Source of the DNA: an uncultured Campylobacter sp. | GTDB lineage: Bacteria > Campylobacterota > Campylobacteria > Campylobacterales > Campylobacteraceae | DNA length: 64,000 nt | Reading direction: 5' to 3' | Assembly: GCF_938039245.1 (NCBI RefSeq) | Contig: NZ_CALHVN010000005.1 | Location: forward strand, 38,823-102,822 | Shown here: one piece after another, positions 23,507 through 32,527 of the stretch | Position numbering within the stretch: position 1 is the stretch's first letter | Layout of the letters: every line of letters starts with the position of its first letter | Position numbers and translations under genes: made by a program | The notes under the pieces: generated by a model | The model's database searches: none | Told to the model about the DNA's origin: nothing | What the model saw: only the letters and a program-made list of their open reading frames with translations

Positions 23507-24799
23507 TTGGTTAGCATCGACGAAATCAGGAAAAATATTATTTTAAAAAAGGGCGTGCGCTACTTTGACTATACGGCTTCTGGCCTAGCCTACGCACCTA
23601 TCGAGCGCAAGATCGCAAAATACCTAAAAACCTACGCCAACACGCACTCCGAAAGCGCCTCAAACGCGCTAAAGACGCAAAAACGCTACGAAAAAGCAAG
23701 GCAAAGCCTAAAAGACGCGCTGGGGCTTGACGAGCGATTTTATCTGATCTCTACGGGCTGCGGCGCGACCGGAGCGATAAAGAAATTTGAGGAAATCATG
23801 GGGCTTTACCTGCCGCCTATGAGCGCGAACCGTCTGGGCGAGGAGAGTCTAAAGGGCGCAAATTTGCCCCTCGTCGTCGTCTCGCCCTACGAGCACCACT
23901 CAAACGAGGTCAGCCTGCGCGAGGGGCTGTGCGAGGTCGTGCGCATACCGCTAAGCAAGAGCGGGGAGATAAATTTCGGCAGGCTCGATCAACTGCTCAA
24001 AATCAACTCAAAGCGCGAGATCATCGGCTCTTTTAGCGCAGCCTCAAACGTCACGGGGATAATCAGCGACTACAAAAAAATCTACGTGATGATGAAGCGA
24101 TACGGCGCGACCGTAGCCTTTGACGCGGCTAGCCTTAGTCCGCATGACAACCTCGACGCCGACTACTTCGACGCGCTATTTCTCTCGCCGCATAAGCTTT
24201 TAGGAGGCGTAGGCAGCTGCGGACTGCTTGCGATAAAAAAAGAACTCGTAAAATCAGACAAACCGACCTTTGCCGCGGGCGGAACGGTTAGCTACGTGAG
24301 CCGCAGCTCGCATTTTTTCGCTCCTAGCGTGGAGCGCACCGAGGAGGGCGGCACCCAGCACGTGATGGGGCTGATTAGAGCCTCGCTAGCATACAGACTG
24401 CGAAACGAGGTCGGCCTAGACGTCATAAAAAGCCGCGAGGATGAGCTTGCAAAGCTATTTTGCGAGGGGCTGGATAACATCCCCGAGATCGTGAGCTATT
24501 TTCCGCGCGCAGTGCCGAGACTGCCGATTTTCGCGTTTAATGTAAAAGGCGTTTCGCCTTATGATTTTGCCGAGGCGCTAAGCCGGGACTACGGCGTGCA
24601 GACCCGCGCGGGGTGTGCGTGCGCCGGTCCGTACGGACACGATCTGCTCGGGCTAAAAGACGATCAGAAATTTGATCAAAAGCCCGGCTGGGTGCGCGTA
24701 AGCCTGCACTACTCCCACACGCAAAAAGACGTCGCATACCTGCTAAAGGCTATCAAAAAAACTATCAAAAAATTTAAAACCAAAAAGGATAAAAAATGA
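23507..24799 (+). CDS. Class V aminotransferase / cysteine-desulfurase-like
   Basis: PLP enzyme of fold type I. Lys230 in LSPHKLLGGVGSCGLL is the expected PLP-binding lysine, and CGATGA, EHHSNEVS and FDAASLSPHD line the cofactor site. The C-terminal QTRAGCACAGPYGHDLLG contains Cys residues in the place of the desulfurase loop. At 430 residues it is typical of the NifS/CsdA-like group, but the exact reaction (desulfurase or selenocysteine lyase) is unknown. A SelW-type selenoprotein elsewhere in the window makes selenium metabolism an idea only. Translation starts at TTG 23507 with TAAGGA six bases before it. It is divergent from the DUF234-flgS pair. Confidence 0.85.
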   Translation: MVSIDEIRKNIILKKGVRYFDYTASGLAYAPIERKIAKYLKTYANTHSESASNALKTQKRYEKARQSLKDALGLDERFYLISTGCGATGAIKKFEEIMGLYLPPMSANRLGEESLKGANLPLVVVSPYEHHSNEVSLREGLCEVVRIPLSKSGEINFGRLDQLLKINSKREIIGSFSAASNVTGIISDYKKIYVMMKRYGATVAFDAASLSPHDNLDADYFDALFLSPHKLLGGVGSCGLLAIKKELVKSDKPTFAAGGTVSYVSRSSHFFAPSVERTEEGGTQHVMGLIRASLAYRLRNEVGLDVIKSREDELAKLFCEGLDNIPEIVSYFPRAVPRLPIFAFNVKGVSPYDFAEALSRDYGVQTRAGCACAGPYGHDLLGLKDDQKFDQKPGWVRVSLHYSHTQKDVAYLLKAIKKTIKKFKTKKDKK

Positions 24800-25428
24800 A
24801 TAAAATTTTAGCCGCGGCCTTGTTTGCCCTTTGTGCCGTTTGCGCGCAGGCAAAGCCCTTTAGCCCCGAGCAGTACGCAAAAGTACTTCGCGAGTACAAC
24901 TCCGCCGCGGGCGCAAACAACTACTTTGAAAGCGGTAGATTTAAAGAGGAATTCGAGCTTCGCAAAAAATACTGCGACGAGGGTCTAAGAGACGCCTGTG
25001 GCGATCTGGGGCTGCTCTACGTTACGGGCCTAGGCGCGCCAAGAGATAGCAAAAGAGCGGGCGAACTACTCGAATACGCCGCCAAAAACGGCGAGTTTAA
25101 GGCAATCTCGCAGTACTACGAAACAGCGCTTGACATAGCTCGCGCAGCGGAAAAGTACCCGGACGACAAGGTCACGCAGCACCTAGGAGCCGAGTTTAAA
25201 AACTCGCTGGAGCAGTGCAAAGCGTATAAAGGCGACCGCCACGTGTGCTTCCGCGCGCTGGTGATCAGCGGCATGCTGCCAAAGGGCGAGGGCGGCCTCG
25301 GGCTATCGCAGACTGAGTTTGCCAAGGCGTGGGAGGATATCGTCGTGAGCGACGTCGAGCGCAACGGCATGGACGACTCGAAGGTAAACGCGCTGGCAAA
25401 GGAGCTGGAAGGACTATCGGCGCGATAA
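24796..25428 (+). CDS. Exported protein with Sel1-like repeat
   Basis: A signal peptide (MNKILAAALFALCAVCAQA) leads into a 190-residue mature protein with one clear Sel1-type repeat, CDEGLRDACGDLGLLYVTG, and helical segments after it. A second Cys pair lies in CKAYKGDRHVC. The start overlaps the aminotransferase stop (ATGA), so it is co-transcribed with that gene. The function is unknown. Confidence 0.78.
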   Translation: MNKILAAALFALCAVCAQAKPFSPEQYAKVLREYNSAAGANNYFESGRFKEEFELRKKYCDEGLRDACGDLGLLYVTGLGAPRDSKRAGELLEYAAKNGEFKAISQYYETALDIARAAEKYPDDKVTQHLGAEFKNSLEQCKAYKGDRHVCFRALVISGMLPKGEGGLGLSQTEFAKAWEDIVVSDVERNGMDDSKVNALAKELEGLSAR

Positions 25429-25593
25429 ATTTGCGGGCTTTACGGCGTAAACTTGCTTTTTTCGGTCAGGCGATCCGTCAAATTTTATCGTCCGCGCGGG
25501 TGCCTTGCTCAAATTTGACGTATTTTTACGCCCAGCTCAAATTTGCTCGGCGTTAATTTTTATGAATTTATAAAAACTTTGGAGAAAATTTAG

Positions 25594-26067
25594 ATGCGAG
25601 ATTCGCGCGAGTTTCAGGTCTTAGCGGGCGAGGTAAAAAACGTGAGATGGGATGCGGCGATGGATGAGTGCGCTTTTGAGATCGCGGGCGCGAAATTTAA
25701 CGCCAAAAAGCTCAAAGAGCACCTCGTGCCTCGCGAAAATGACCGCCTAGCTATCGCCTATGACGAACAAAACGAGGTTTGGAATTTTAAAAATTTAACC
25801 TCTGGCAAGTGGCTCAAAAACTACGCTTGGCACGCGCATTTGATGATTTTTGAGGAGGCGATGATGGAGTTTTTGCCGGAGAGGCTTTACGGTCTTATCT
25901 TGGTGATACCGATCGTCTGCCTATTTAAATATCTCCCGCCGCTTGGTAATATTATCTTGCTTTTTGCAGTTATGATTTGTCTATTTGTGTTGCTACCTTT
26001 GCTCTGCATCGACGACAAAACTCCGACCGATAAGGCAAACGCGTATCTAGCTTTGAGAAATTTTTAA
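25594..26067 (+). CDS. Membrane protein, paralogue of the next gene
   Basis: The 157-residue product has a soluble N-terminal domain (about 1-75: LAGEVKNVRWDAA, FEIAGAKFNAKKLKEHLVP, EVWNFKNLTSGKWLKNYAW) followed by two membrane helices (about 100-120 and 125-145). The N-terminal domain resembles that of the 292-residue protein encoded next, including the closing N-L-x-S/N-L-x-x-x-AW segment. I do not recognise a named family. GGAGAAAATTTAGATG provides the start. Confidence 0.65.
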   Translation: MRDSREFQVLAGEVKNVRWDAAMDECAFEIAGAKFNAKKLKEHLVPRENDRLAIAYDEQNEVWNFKNLTSGKWLKNYAWHAHLMIFEEAMMEFLPERLYGLILVIPIVCLFKYLPPLGNIILLFAVMICLFVLLPLLCIDDKTPTDKANAYLALRNF

Positions 26068-26096
26068 AAGAAGCGGATTTGTGGTTCGTCGTCAAA

Positions 26097-26163
26097 TTCG
26101 CCCGCCCAAAAATGCTGCCAAACGCGGCAAATTCAGCGTCTATTCTTAAATTTGGCGGGCGAA
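26097..26163. repeat. 10-bp inverted repeat between paralogues
   Basis: TTCGCCCGCC at 26097-26106 is the exact reverse complement of GGCGGGCGAA at 26154-26163. The 47 bases between include GCTGCCAAACGCGGC, a smaller hairpin. It could terminate the upstream gene or regulate the next one. Confidence 0.45.
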
Positions 26164-26244
26164 CGAGCGATCAAATTTATAGGTGCGCAAATTTATATCG
26201 CTCAAATTTCGGGCGCGAAAACTTAAAATTTAAAAGGATTTAGC

Positions 26245-27123
26245 TTGCAAGAAACGAAAAACGATTTAAACCTGCTCGGTGGCCGCATAAATTCGCTTGA
26301 GTGCGTCTATAAAGACAAAAGCGGATTTGATTATAGCTTTAGCTTGGAGGATCAATTTTTTAACGTCCGCTCGCTACAAAGTCCGCTCTTGCCGGTAAAT
26401 GACGGCGACGAAACGCTGGTCGTTTGCGATAAAAAGGGGCGGGTTTTGGGGCTAAAAAACCGTTCCCTAAACTCCGCGGCCTGGTACACCTACGAGCCTA
26501 GCTCCTTTTTTGCGGCTCTGTTTTTCGCGCTATTTTTGCTGTTTGGCGCGGCAGGTGTTTGGGCGATTTTTTCGGGATTTGGCGGATGGCAGCCGCTTTT
26601 TGGCACTTTGCTTCTAGTTTTTGGTTTTGGCTCTCTTGCCTTTGCTTGGTTTAAATATCACGGCGAGGCGTCTTTGGGTTTGCGCGTTAGGTTGATGCTA
26701 GACGCCGCAAAAGAGCCCAAGGCAAACGGCGAGGTTAGCGGCGCGGTGCGAAATCTAAGGATTTTTGATACGAAAGAGAAAAACTATTTTAGCGTCACGG
26801 TCGGCGATACGTTTTTGTGGGGTAGTGGCCCTAAAAAGCGCGCTCTGGAGCTAGCAAACGGCGACGAAGCGAGCGTGAAATACGAAAATTTCAAGGTTTT
26901 AGAGATACGAAATCTCAGTAAAAATCTGACTGCGAAAAAATCGCAAGGCTTTTTTGAGAGGGGCGCTAGCTTTGTCGTGGATATCGCGATCAGCCTTTGC
27001 GCGGGACTTGTTTTGCTCTGCGCGGGAACGATGGATTTTTGGTTTTCGCCTTTTGCGGGGATTGCCGGCTTGATAATCTTGCTCGGCGGATTTGGTTTTA
27101 ACGTGTTTTATAAAAAAGATTAG
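26245..27123 (+). CDS. Membrane protein with two copies of a soluble domain
   Basis: The 292-residue protein has the order domain, membrane pair, domain, membrane pair. Domain A (about 7-80) contains LGGRINSLECVYKDKSGFDY and LKNRSLNSAAW; domain B (about 163-235) contains VSGAVRNLRIFDTKEKNYF, VGDTFLWGSGP and EIRNLSKNL. Both resemble the N-terminal domain of the preceding gene, so the protein looks like an internal duplication of that architecture. Helices lie at about 88-135 and 240-288. Start TTG 26245 has AAAGGATT upstream. The family and role are unknown. Confidence 0.65.
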   Translation: MQETKNDLNLLGGRINSLECVYKDKSGFDYSFSLEDQFFNVRSLQSPLLPVNDGDETLVVCDKKGRVLGLKNRSLNSAAWYTYEPSSFFAALFFALFLLFGAAGVWAIFSGFGGWQPLFGTLLLVFGFGSLAFAWFKYHGEASLGLRVRLMLDAAKEPKANGEVSGAVRNLRIFDTKEKNYFSVTVGDTFLWGSGPKKRALELANGDEASVKYENFKVLEIRNLSKNLTAKKSQGFFERGASFVVDIAISLCAGLVLLCAGTMDFWFSPFAGIAGLIILLGGFGFNVFYKKD

Positions 27124-27381
27124 CCTTTGACGAGGCTTGGCAAATTTAGCGCGGAGATTTTAAATTTAAGCCAGGCCGCCGTAAATTTGACGCTCAAATT
27201 CGGCGTAAAATTTGAGTAGCGCAAGCGGACTCGCCTGTGTTTAAATTTACAAAAAACGCTTGCAAATTTGCCGGGCCCTAAATCGCTGATATAGCGGCGA
27301 TAAAGCTTAAATTTAGAGCGACCTCCGTGGTTTATAGCGAGGCAAATTTACGCACGGCAAGGCTAACTGCGACCGTCAAAT

Positions 27382-27933
27382 TTAGCCTAAATTTCGCAAA
27401 AACTCCGCGTATTCTTTAGTGCCGCGCTCTAAATCGTCCTGGCTTGATACGTAGTCCACGCCCGGAGTCTCCTCGGCGCCGTAAAATGCGAAAAAGTCGC
27501 GATAATCGGCGCGAAAATAGTATTTAAACGCAAGCTCAAACGGCACAAGAACCTCGCGCAGGCTAAAATGATAGCGTCCTTGCGAGCTGTAGTCGCTCTT
27601 TTTGATGCCCGCAGTCACGGCTAGCGCCACCTTACGCCCCGCTATGCCGTCTGAACCGCGTCCGTAGGCAAAGCCGTGCGTCATCACCGCGTCGATCCAT
27701 GATTTTAAAATCGGAGGGCAGGAGAAGTTGTGAAGCGGAAACTGCAAAACAAGGGTGTCGTGGGCTCTGATGAGCTCTTGCTCGCGCGCGGCGTTGATGT
27801 TGCCGCCTGCGTAAACCTGCATCAAATCATGAACGCTATAGCGCTGCGGCTCTTTGAGAGCCTCTTGCAGCAGGCGTTTGTTTATGACCGAGTTTTGGAT
27901 GTCCGGGTGGGCTAAGATGATTAGGGTTTTCAT
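27382..27933 (-). CDS. NAD(P)H quinone-oxidoreductase-like flavoprotein
   Basis: The 183-residue product is a flavodoxin-fold FMN/FAD reductase of the KefF/YwrO/MdaB group: LIILAHPDIQNSVINKRL at the start, FQFPLHNFSCPPILKSWID near residue 65-85 and AVTAGIKKSDYSSQG near 105. Such enzymes reduce quinones by two electrons and limit oxidative stress. ATG 27933 is chosen because AAAGGAGAAAAATG precedes it; a longer frame exists upstream. It is a single gene, next to thiE. Confidence 0.87.
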   Translation of the reverse strand: MKTLIILAHPDIQNSVINKRLLQEALKEPQRYSVHDLMQVYAGGNINAAREQELIRAHDTLVLQFPLHNFSCPPILKSWIDAVMTHGFAYGRGSDGIAGRKVALAVTAGIKKSDYSSQGRYHFSLREVLVPFELAFKYYFRADYRDFFAFYGAEETPGVDYVSSQDDLERGTKEYAEFLRNLG

Positions 27934-28037
27934 TTTTCTCCTTTTTTGATCAAGCAAATTTTATCGGACTTTGCTTAAATTTGAGCGGAGCATTGCGCAG
28001 TTTGGCGACGTAAATTTGACGTAGGTTTAGCGTATTT

Positions 28038-28640
28038 TTACAAAAACGCTTGCAAATTTCGCAGATTTTCTTTTATGGATGCGGGCCGGTAGAGCGTTGA
28101 GATAACGGCGATATAGTCTGGATTTAGCGTGGCGATTTGCGCGATATTTGCTGCGTTTATGCCGCCGATCGCGCAAACGGGGATTCGTAAAATTTCCTTT
28201 GCGCGCATTATAGTTTCAAATTTGCAAAGCGGAGCGTGCGGTTTGGTCGAACTTGCAAACAGGGCGCCAAATGCCGCGTAAGAAGCGCCCTCGTCCTGCG
28301 CTTTCAGGGCTAAATTTAGATCGTCGTAGCAGCTAACGCCGATGAAGGCGCCATCGCCTAGGATCTTGCGAGCTACTTTTACTCCGCCGTCGTCTTTGCC
28401 GATGTGCACGGCGTTTGTGCCTATTTTGGCGGCAAATTTTACGTCGTCGTTTATGATAAATCTCGCTCCGTAGCGCTCGCAAAGCTCTTTTAGAGCAGTC
28501 GCTATGCGCTCGTTTTTTGGCTCAAGCTTAGTGCGGTACTGTAAAAATTTCACTCCGCACTCTAGCAGTTCGCGAGTTTGCTCGAGTACGGTATTTTCGG
28601 GCGTTAGGACGTCGTCCGTGATAGCGTAAATTTTAGCCAC
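28038..28640 (-). CDS. thiE: Thiamine-phosphate synthase
   Basis: ThiE joins HMP-PP and thiazole phosphate to give thiamine phosphate. The 200-residue TIM barrel has FLQYRTKL, FIINDDVKFAAKIGTNAVHIG, IGVSCYDDLNLALKAQDEGASY, FGALFASSTK and AIGGINAANI, all standard ThiE strands with the pyrophosphate-binding loops. It overlaps thiD by eight bases and is transcribed after it. Confidence 0.95.
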   Translation of the reverse strand: MAKIYAITDDVLTPENTVLEQTRELLECGVKFLQYRTKLEPKNERIATALKELCERYGARFIINDDVKFAAKIGTNAVHIGKDDGGVKVARKILGDGAFIGVSCYDDLNLALKAQDEGASYAAFGALFASSTKPHAPLCKFETIMRAKEILRIPVCAIGGINAANIAQIATLNPDYIAVISTLYRPASIKENLRNLQAFL

Positions 28641-29415
28641 GGTTTTCGCCCGCTGCTTTGTGATCTAGTAGCCGCATGCCGAAATTTGAGCCGTGGGCGT
28701 TTTTGATGGCGTTTGCGACAAAGGCTTTGGCGCGTCTGATCGCCGTTATCTCGTCTGCCCCGCACGCTAGAGCGCAGGCGATAGCCGCGGAGAAGCTGCA
28801 GCCCGCGCCGTGCATGATCGTAGGCTGCTCTAGCGGTTCTCCGAATTTAACTACCTCGCCGCTTTTTTTATAAAGCGTGTCCTCGCAAATCTCGCTCGTT
28901 TGCGTGCGTTTTAGCACCACGTCGCAGGGCAGATCCGCGCCTAAATTTAACCGCTCTCCGTCAAAATTTAACCCCAAAATGCGCGCTTCGTCTAAATTGG
29001 GCGTCGCGATGCGAGCGAGGCTTAAAAGCTCTTTTAGCGCGTTTATGGCGCCCTCTTGCAGCAACTTGGCGCCTGATTTCGCCACGCAGACGGGGTCTAT
29101 CACGACCGGTACGCCGCGGTTTTGCTCTAGCCAGGCTTTGACGCAGGCTATGAGCTGTTCGTTAAAGAGCATGCCGATCTTTACGGCGTCAAATTTTAGC
29201 TCGGCGCAAACTGCTTCTAGCTGCGCGTTTAAAAACTCGGGCGTTACCGGCATTACCGCGCTCACGCCGCTCGTGTTTTGCGCGGTTAGAGCCGTGATCG
29301 CAGTCGCGCTGTAGCAGCCGTAGGCCTCGCAGGTTTTTATGTCGGCTTGTATGCCGGCGCCCCCGACGCTGTCGCTGCCTGCGATGATTAGGATATTTTT
29401 TTTGGGATTTTTCAT
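28633..29415 (-). CDS. thiD: HMP/HMP-phosphate kinase
   Basis: ThiD phosphorylates hydroxymethylpyrimidine and its phosphate for thiamine synthesis. The 260-residue ribokinase-fold enzyme begins LIIAGSDSVGGAGIQADIKT and has AITALTAQNTSGV, VIDPVCVAKSG and the anion hole MHGAGCSFSAAIACAL with the catalytic Cys-Ser region. One variation is Val in place of Ser in SDSSGGAG. It is the first gene of a thiD-thiE pair. No TPP riboswitch is visible in the 44 bases that separate it from the next gene. Confidence 0.95.
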   Translation of the reverse strand: MKNPKKNILIIAGSDSVGGAGIQADIKTCEAYGCYSATAITALTAQNTSGVSAVMPVTPEFLNAQLEAVCAELKFDAVKIGMLFNEQLIACVKAWLEQNRGVPVVIDPVCVAKSGAKLLQEGAINALKELLSLARIATPNLDEARILGLNFDGERLNLGADLPCDVVLKRTQTSEICEDTLYKKSGEVVKFGEPLEQPTIMHGAGCSFSAAIACALACGADEITAIRRAKAFVANAIKNAHGSNFGMRLLDHKAAGENRG

Positions 29416-29459
29416 TGTTTTGCCTTGAGCGGTTTTGTTAAATTTATCTTCGGGCGAAT

Positions 29460-30188
29460 TTATTTGTCGCCAAAATCCTTGCCAAACTCGACGCCTAGCT
29501 CCTTTAAATTTACGGGGCCGTTTCCTTGCGACTCCATCGGCGCAGGCACGGTTTGCGGCTGCGTTTGAGCAGGTTGCGAGCCTAAAGAGTTTTGCTCGGT
29601 TTGATCGTTTTTGGTGGCGTTATTTTCGGTTTTTTTAGGTTTTTTCTTCGGTTCTTCTAGCTTTTTGCCGGTTAGGCACTCGTAAATTTCCGCGTGATTT
29701 TTCTTGGCCCAGTCCTCTTTGACCTCTATTTTTTGGTACTCTTTGCTAGTAGGCGAGGTAAGGCCGTTTTTGACCAGAGTTTTGTTTAAGATTTTGCTTT
29801 CGTCGCTTACTTCGCACAGCCATCTATCGCCTAGATTTTTTAGCGTGAGCACGTAGTAGTTGCGCTCGGGACGAAATATCTTTTTGATCTCTTTGTCGTA
29901 GGATTTGCCAAAAATTTCTAGCTCTTTTTTATCTTTTATGCATTTTGAGCCGTCGTAAAATTTAACGTTTGCAAGCCTGCAAGGGGCGATCACGGCGGCG
30001 TTTAGTCTAAAGACGAAGGTATCGTAGTCTAAAATTTTTTCTAGAAAAAGGACCTCTTTGGCGACTTTTTCGTGTTTGGATTTGGTTGTCTCGGTGATTT
30101 GCATGTCGGTAAACTGGGCAGCCGAATTTACCGACAGCAAGGCTAAAGCGCAAAATTTAATCAGAGTAAAAAATGCGCTTTTTTTCAT
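29460..30188 (-). CDS. Exported SNase-like domain protein
   Basis: After a signal peptide (about residues 1-24), the region 45-165 follows the order of a staphylococcal-nuclease-like barrel: VLFLEKILDYDTFVFRL, VIAPCRLANVKFYDG, ELEIFGKSYDKEIKKIF and LGDRWLCEVSDESK, KTLVKNGL. The catalytic Arg and Glu of true thermonucleases are not evident, so nuclease activity is doubtful. The C-terminal 60 residues are low-complexity (KKPKK, QPAQTQPQTVPAP). Its ATG overlaps the stop of the second binding protein by one base, so it belongs to the amino-acid transport operon. Confidence 0.6.
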   Translation of the reverse strand: MKKSAFFTLIKFCALALLSVNSAAQFTDMQITETTKSKHEKVAKEVLFLEKILDYDTFVFRLNAAVIAPCRLANVKFYDGSKCIKDKKELEIFGKSYDKEIKKIFRPERNYYVLTLKNLGDRWLCEVSDESKILNKTLVKNGLTSPTSKEYQKIEVKEDWAKKNHAEIYECLTGKKLEEPKKKPKKTENNATKNDQTEQNSLGSQPAQTQPQTVPAPMESQGNGPVNLKELGVEFGKDFGDK

Positions 30189-30904
30189 TATTTCAGATCG
30201 TATTTTTCTAGTAGTTTGCCGTAGCTGCCGTCTTTTTTCATCTCGTCGAGCGCGGCGTTTATTTTAGCGATTAGATCTGCTTGCTTGCCTTTGTCAAACG
30301 CCATAGAAAAGCCCTCGCTACCGTCGTTTTCTTTGTAAAATTCCTCAAGCTCGGGATTTTTCTTTAAAAAGCCGTAACCGATCGAGCTATCAAGCACGAC
30401 TGCGTCTATCTTGCCTTTTTTTAGTCCCATGATTAGCGGAACTGGATCCTCGGCAGGCACGACTTTAGCGCCTGCGATAGCGTTAGCGGCGATCTCTTGG
30501 ACGGTGCCTTGTTGTACGCCCACTCTTTTGCCGTTTAGGGCGTCTTTGCTCGCGATAGCGTCGTTGCCTTTAGCGCGCAAGTAGATGTTTTCGGTCGCAT
30601 AGTAAGCCTGCGTGAAATCAATCGATTTTCGTCTATCGTCGGTTGCGCTCATCGCGCTTGCTACGGCGTCGATTTTGCCAGTTTTTAAAGCTGGGATTAG
30701 GCCGTCAAAGCTCATATTTACGATCTTGTACTCAAAACCCGCGCGTTTAGCGAGCTCCGCTACTAGATCCATGTCAAAGCCCGTGATCTTGTTTTGCTCG
30801 TCCACGTACTCAAACGGCGGATAGTTAGCGGCTGTACCGATCTTTAGCTCGGCGGCGCCAAGCGTAGCTAGAGCCGCTAAAAGCAGCGCAAAAATCTTTT
30901 TCAT
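30188..30904 (-). CDS. Amino-acid ABC transporter binding protein, second copy
   Basis: A 238-residue periplasmic binding protein of the family 3 type (HisJ, PEB1, CjaA-like). A signal peptide ends near GAAELKIG; then AANYPPFEYVDEQNKITGFD, the ligand-binding segment NMSFDGLIPALKTGKIDAV and MSATDDRRKSIDFTQAYY follow. It is a close paralogue of the gene just upstream, sharing almost every motif, but is not a lipoprotein. The likely ligands are polar amino acids such as cysteine, aspartate or glutamate; sequence alone does not decide. Confidence 0.92.
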   Translation of the reverse strand: MKKIFALLLAALATLGAAELKIGTAANYPPFEYVDEQNKITGFDMDLVAELAKRAGFEYKIVNMSFDGLIPALKTGKIDAVASAMSATDDRRKSIDFTQAYYATENIYLRAKGNDAIASKDALNGKRVGVQQGTVQEIAANAIAGAKVVPAEDPVPLIMGLKKGKIDAVVLDSSIGYGFLKKNPELEEFYKENDGSEGFSMAFDKGKQADLIAKINAALDEMKKDGSYGKLLEKYDLK

Positions 30905-30964
30905 ATTCTCTCCTTTAAATTTGGTTTTAAATTTAATCCCGCGACTAGGTGCGGGCTAGCAAAT

Positions 30965-31786
30965 TTATTTTAGGCCGTATTTTTCCATCATCTTGTCAAA
31001 TTCGCCGCTCTTTTTTAGCTCCTCTATCGCGGCGTCTATCTTGCCGATTAGCTCTAGGTGCTTGCCCTTGTCAAACGCGACGGCAAAGCCCTCGGTTCCG
31101 TCAGGAAGTTTTAAAAACTCCTCCAAATCAGAGTTTTGCTTTAGATACTCGTAGCCGATCGGACTATCTGTTAGCACGACGTCGATCTTGCCCGCTTTTA
31201 GCGATAAAATCGCAGCCGCTACGTTTTCTGCAGGCACGGCTAGGTCGCCGCAGATAGATTTAGCCGCGGTCTCTTGCAATGTGCCTATTTGCGCGCTTAT
31301 TTTTTTGAGATGCATATTGGTCGCATTTACGTCGGTGCCTTTTTTGCGGATGAAAAGATTATCCGAAAAATAGTAAGGCTTCGTAAAATCAACAGATTTT
31401 CGTCTCTCCTCTGTCGCGCTCATGCCGCTTAGCGCGGCGTCTATCTTGCCCGTTTTTAGGGCAGGGATCAGCCCGTCAAAGCTCATGTTTTGTATGTCGA
31501 ATTTGACGCCGATTTTCTTGCCGACGGCCTCTATCATATCGATTTCAAAGCCTACTATTTTGTTGTGCTCGTCGATATACTCAAACGGCGGATAGTCCGC
31601 GCTCGAACCCACTCTTATCGTTTGTTGTACCGCTACGGGGGCTGCCTCGTTTTTTACTGCGGCGTCTTTGCTCGCTTTTTCATTCGAGCTTTGACCGCAG
31701 CCTGAAAGCATCAAAGCGGCGGCTACGAAAACTAAAAGTTTTTTAAATTTGCCGGCGGACAAAGCCGCAACGATGTTCTGTGACAT
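30965..31786 (-). CDS. Amino-acid ABC transporter binding lipoprotein
   Basis: The 273-residue protein carries a lipobox, ALMLSGC with lipidated Cys30, then a Lys/Ala/Glu-rich linker and a family 3 binding domain (SSADYPPFEYIDEHNKIVGFE, NMSFDGLIPALKTGKIDAA, MSATEERRKSVDFTKPYY). It is the tandem paralogue of the next gene. AAAGGAGG precedes the ATG. Anchoring to the membrane resembles CjaA of C. jejuni. It follows the ATPase gene by 12 bases in the same operon. Confidence 0.92.
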   Translation of the reverse strand: MSQNIVAALSAGKFKKLLVFVAAALMLSGCGQSSNEKASKDAAVKNEAAPVAVQQTIRVGSSADYPPFEYIDEHNKIVGFEIDMIEAVGKKIGVKFDIQNMSFDGLIPALKTGKIDAALSGMSATEERRKSVDFTKPYYFSDNLFIRKKGTDVNATNMHLKKISAQIGTLQETAAKSICGDLAVPAENVAAAILSLKAGKIDVVLTDSPIGYEYLKQNSDLEEFLKLPDGTEGFAVAFDKGKHLELIGKIDAAIEELKKSGEFDKMMEKYGLK

Positions 31787-31798
31787 TTTAACCTCCTT

Positions 31799-32527
31799 TT
31801 AGTGGTTTAAAATTTTACCTAGAAAATCCTGCAAACGCTGATTACTAGGGTTTTCAAATACGTTTTTAGGCGTGTCGTCCACGGCTATTTTACCACCGTG
31901 CATGAAAAATATCCTATTCGCCACGTTTTTAGCAAAGCCCATCTCGTGGGTGACGACTAGCATCGTGATGCCTTTTGCCGCGACGTCTTTCATGATGTCT
32001 AGTACCTCGCCGATCATCTCGGGATCTAGCGCGCTGGTCGGCTCGTCAAAGAGTATGACCTCGGGGTTCATCGCGAGGCTTCTAGCGATTGCTATACGCT
32101 GTTTTTGACCGCCTGAGAGCTTGTGCGGGAAGGCGTATTTTTTATCGCTTAGACCCACGCTTTTTAGCAGCTCGTCGGCTCTTTTTTCCGCGCTTTCTTT
32201 ATCCAAAATCCCTGCTTTTATCGGAGCTAGGGTTAAATTTTGCAAGACGTTTTTATTTGCAAAAAGGTTAAAGTGCTGAAAAACCATGCTCACTTTTTGA
32301 CGGATTTTGTTTATATCCGTTTTTTTGTCCGTTATATCCTCGCCGTTTATCTTGATGTGCCCGCCGCTTGGCTCTTCTAAGCGATTTATGCAACGTAAAA
32401 ACGTGCTCTTGCCGCCGCCGCTAGGGCCTATGATAGCGATGATTTCGCCTTGTTTGATATCTACGCTGATGTCATCGAGGACGCGTAAATCGCCGTAATT
32501 TTTACTCAAATTTCTAATCTCAATCAT
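31799..32527 (-). CDS. Amino-acid ABC transporter ATPase (GlnQ-like)
   Basis: The 242-residue subunit has Walker A GPSGGGKST (34-42), Q loop FQHFNLFANK, signature LSGGQ (137-141), Walker B VILFDEPTSALDPE and His in VVTHEMGFA. This is a complete PAAT-family ATPase. Its start overlaps the permease stop by eight bases. Confidence 0.95.
   Translation of the reverse strand: MIEIRNLSKNYGDLRVLDDISVDIKQGEIIAIIGPSGGGKSTFLRCINRLEEPSGGHIKINGEDITDKKTDINKIRQKVSMVFQHFNLFANKNVLQNLTLAPIKAGILDKESAEKRADELLKSVGLSDKKYAFPHKLSGGQKQRIAIARSLAMNPEVILFDEPTSALDPEMIGEVLDIMKDVAAKGITMLVVTHEMGFAKNVANRIFFMHGGKIAVDDTPKNVFENPSNQRLQDFLGKILNH

Noticed and set aside
28633..29459. A TPP riboswitch before thiD
   Set aside because: Only 44 bases separate thiD from its upstream neighbour and no conserved THI-box segments are visible.
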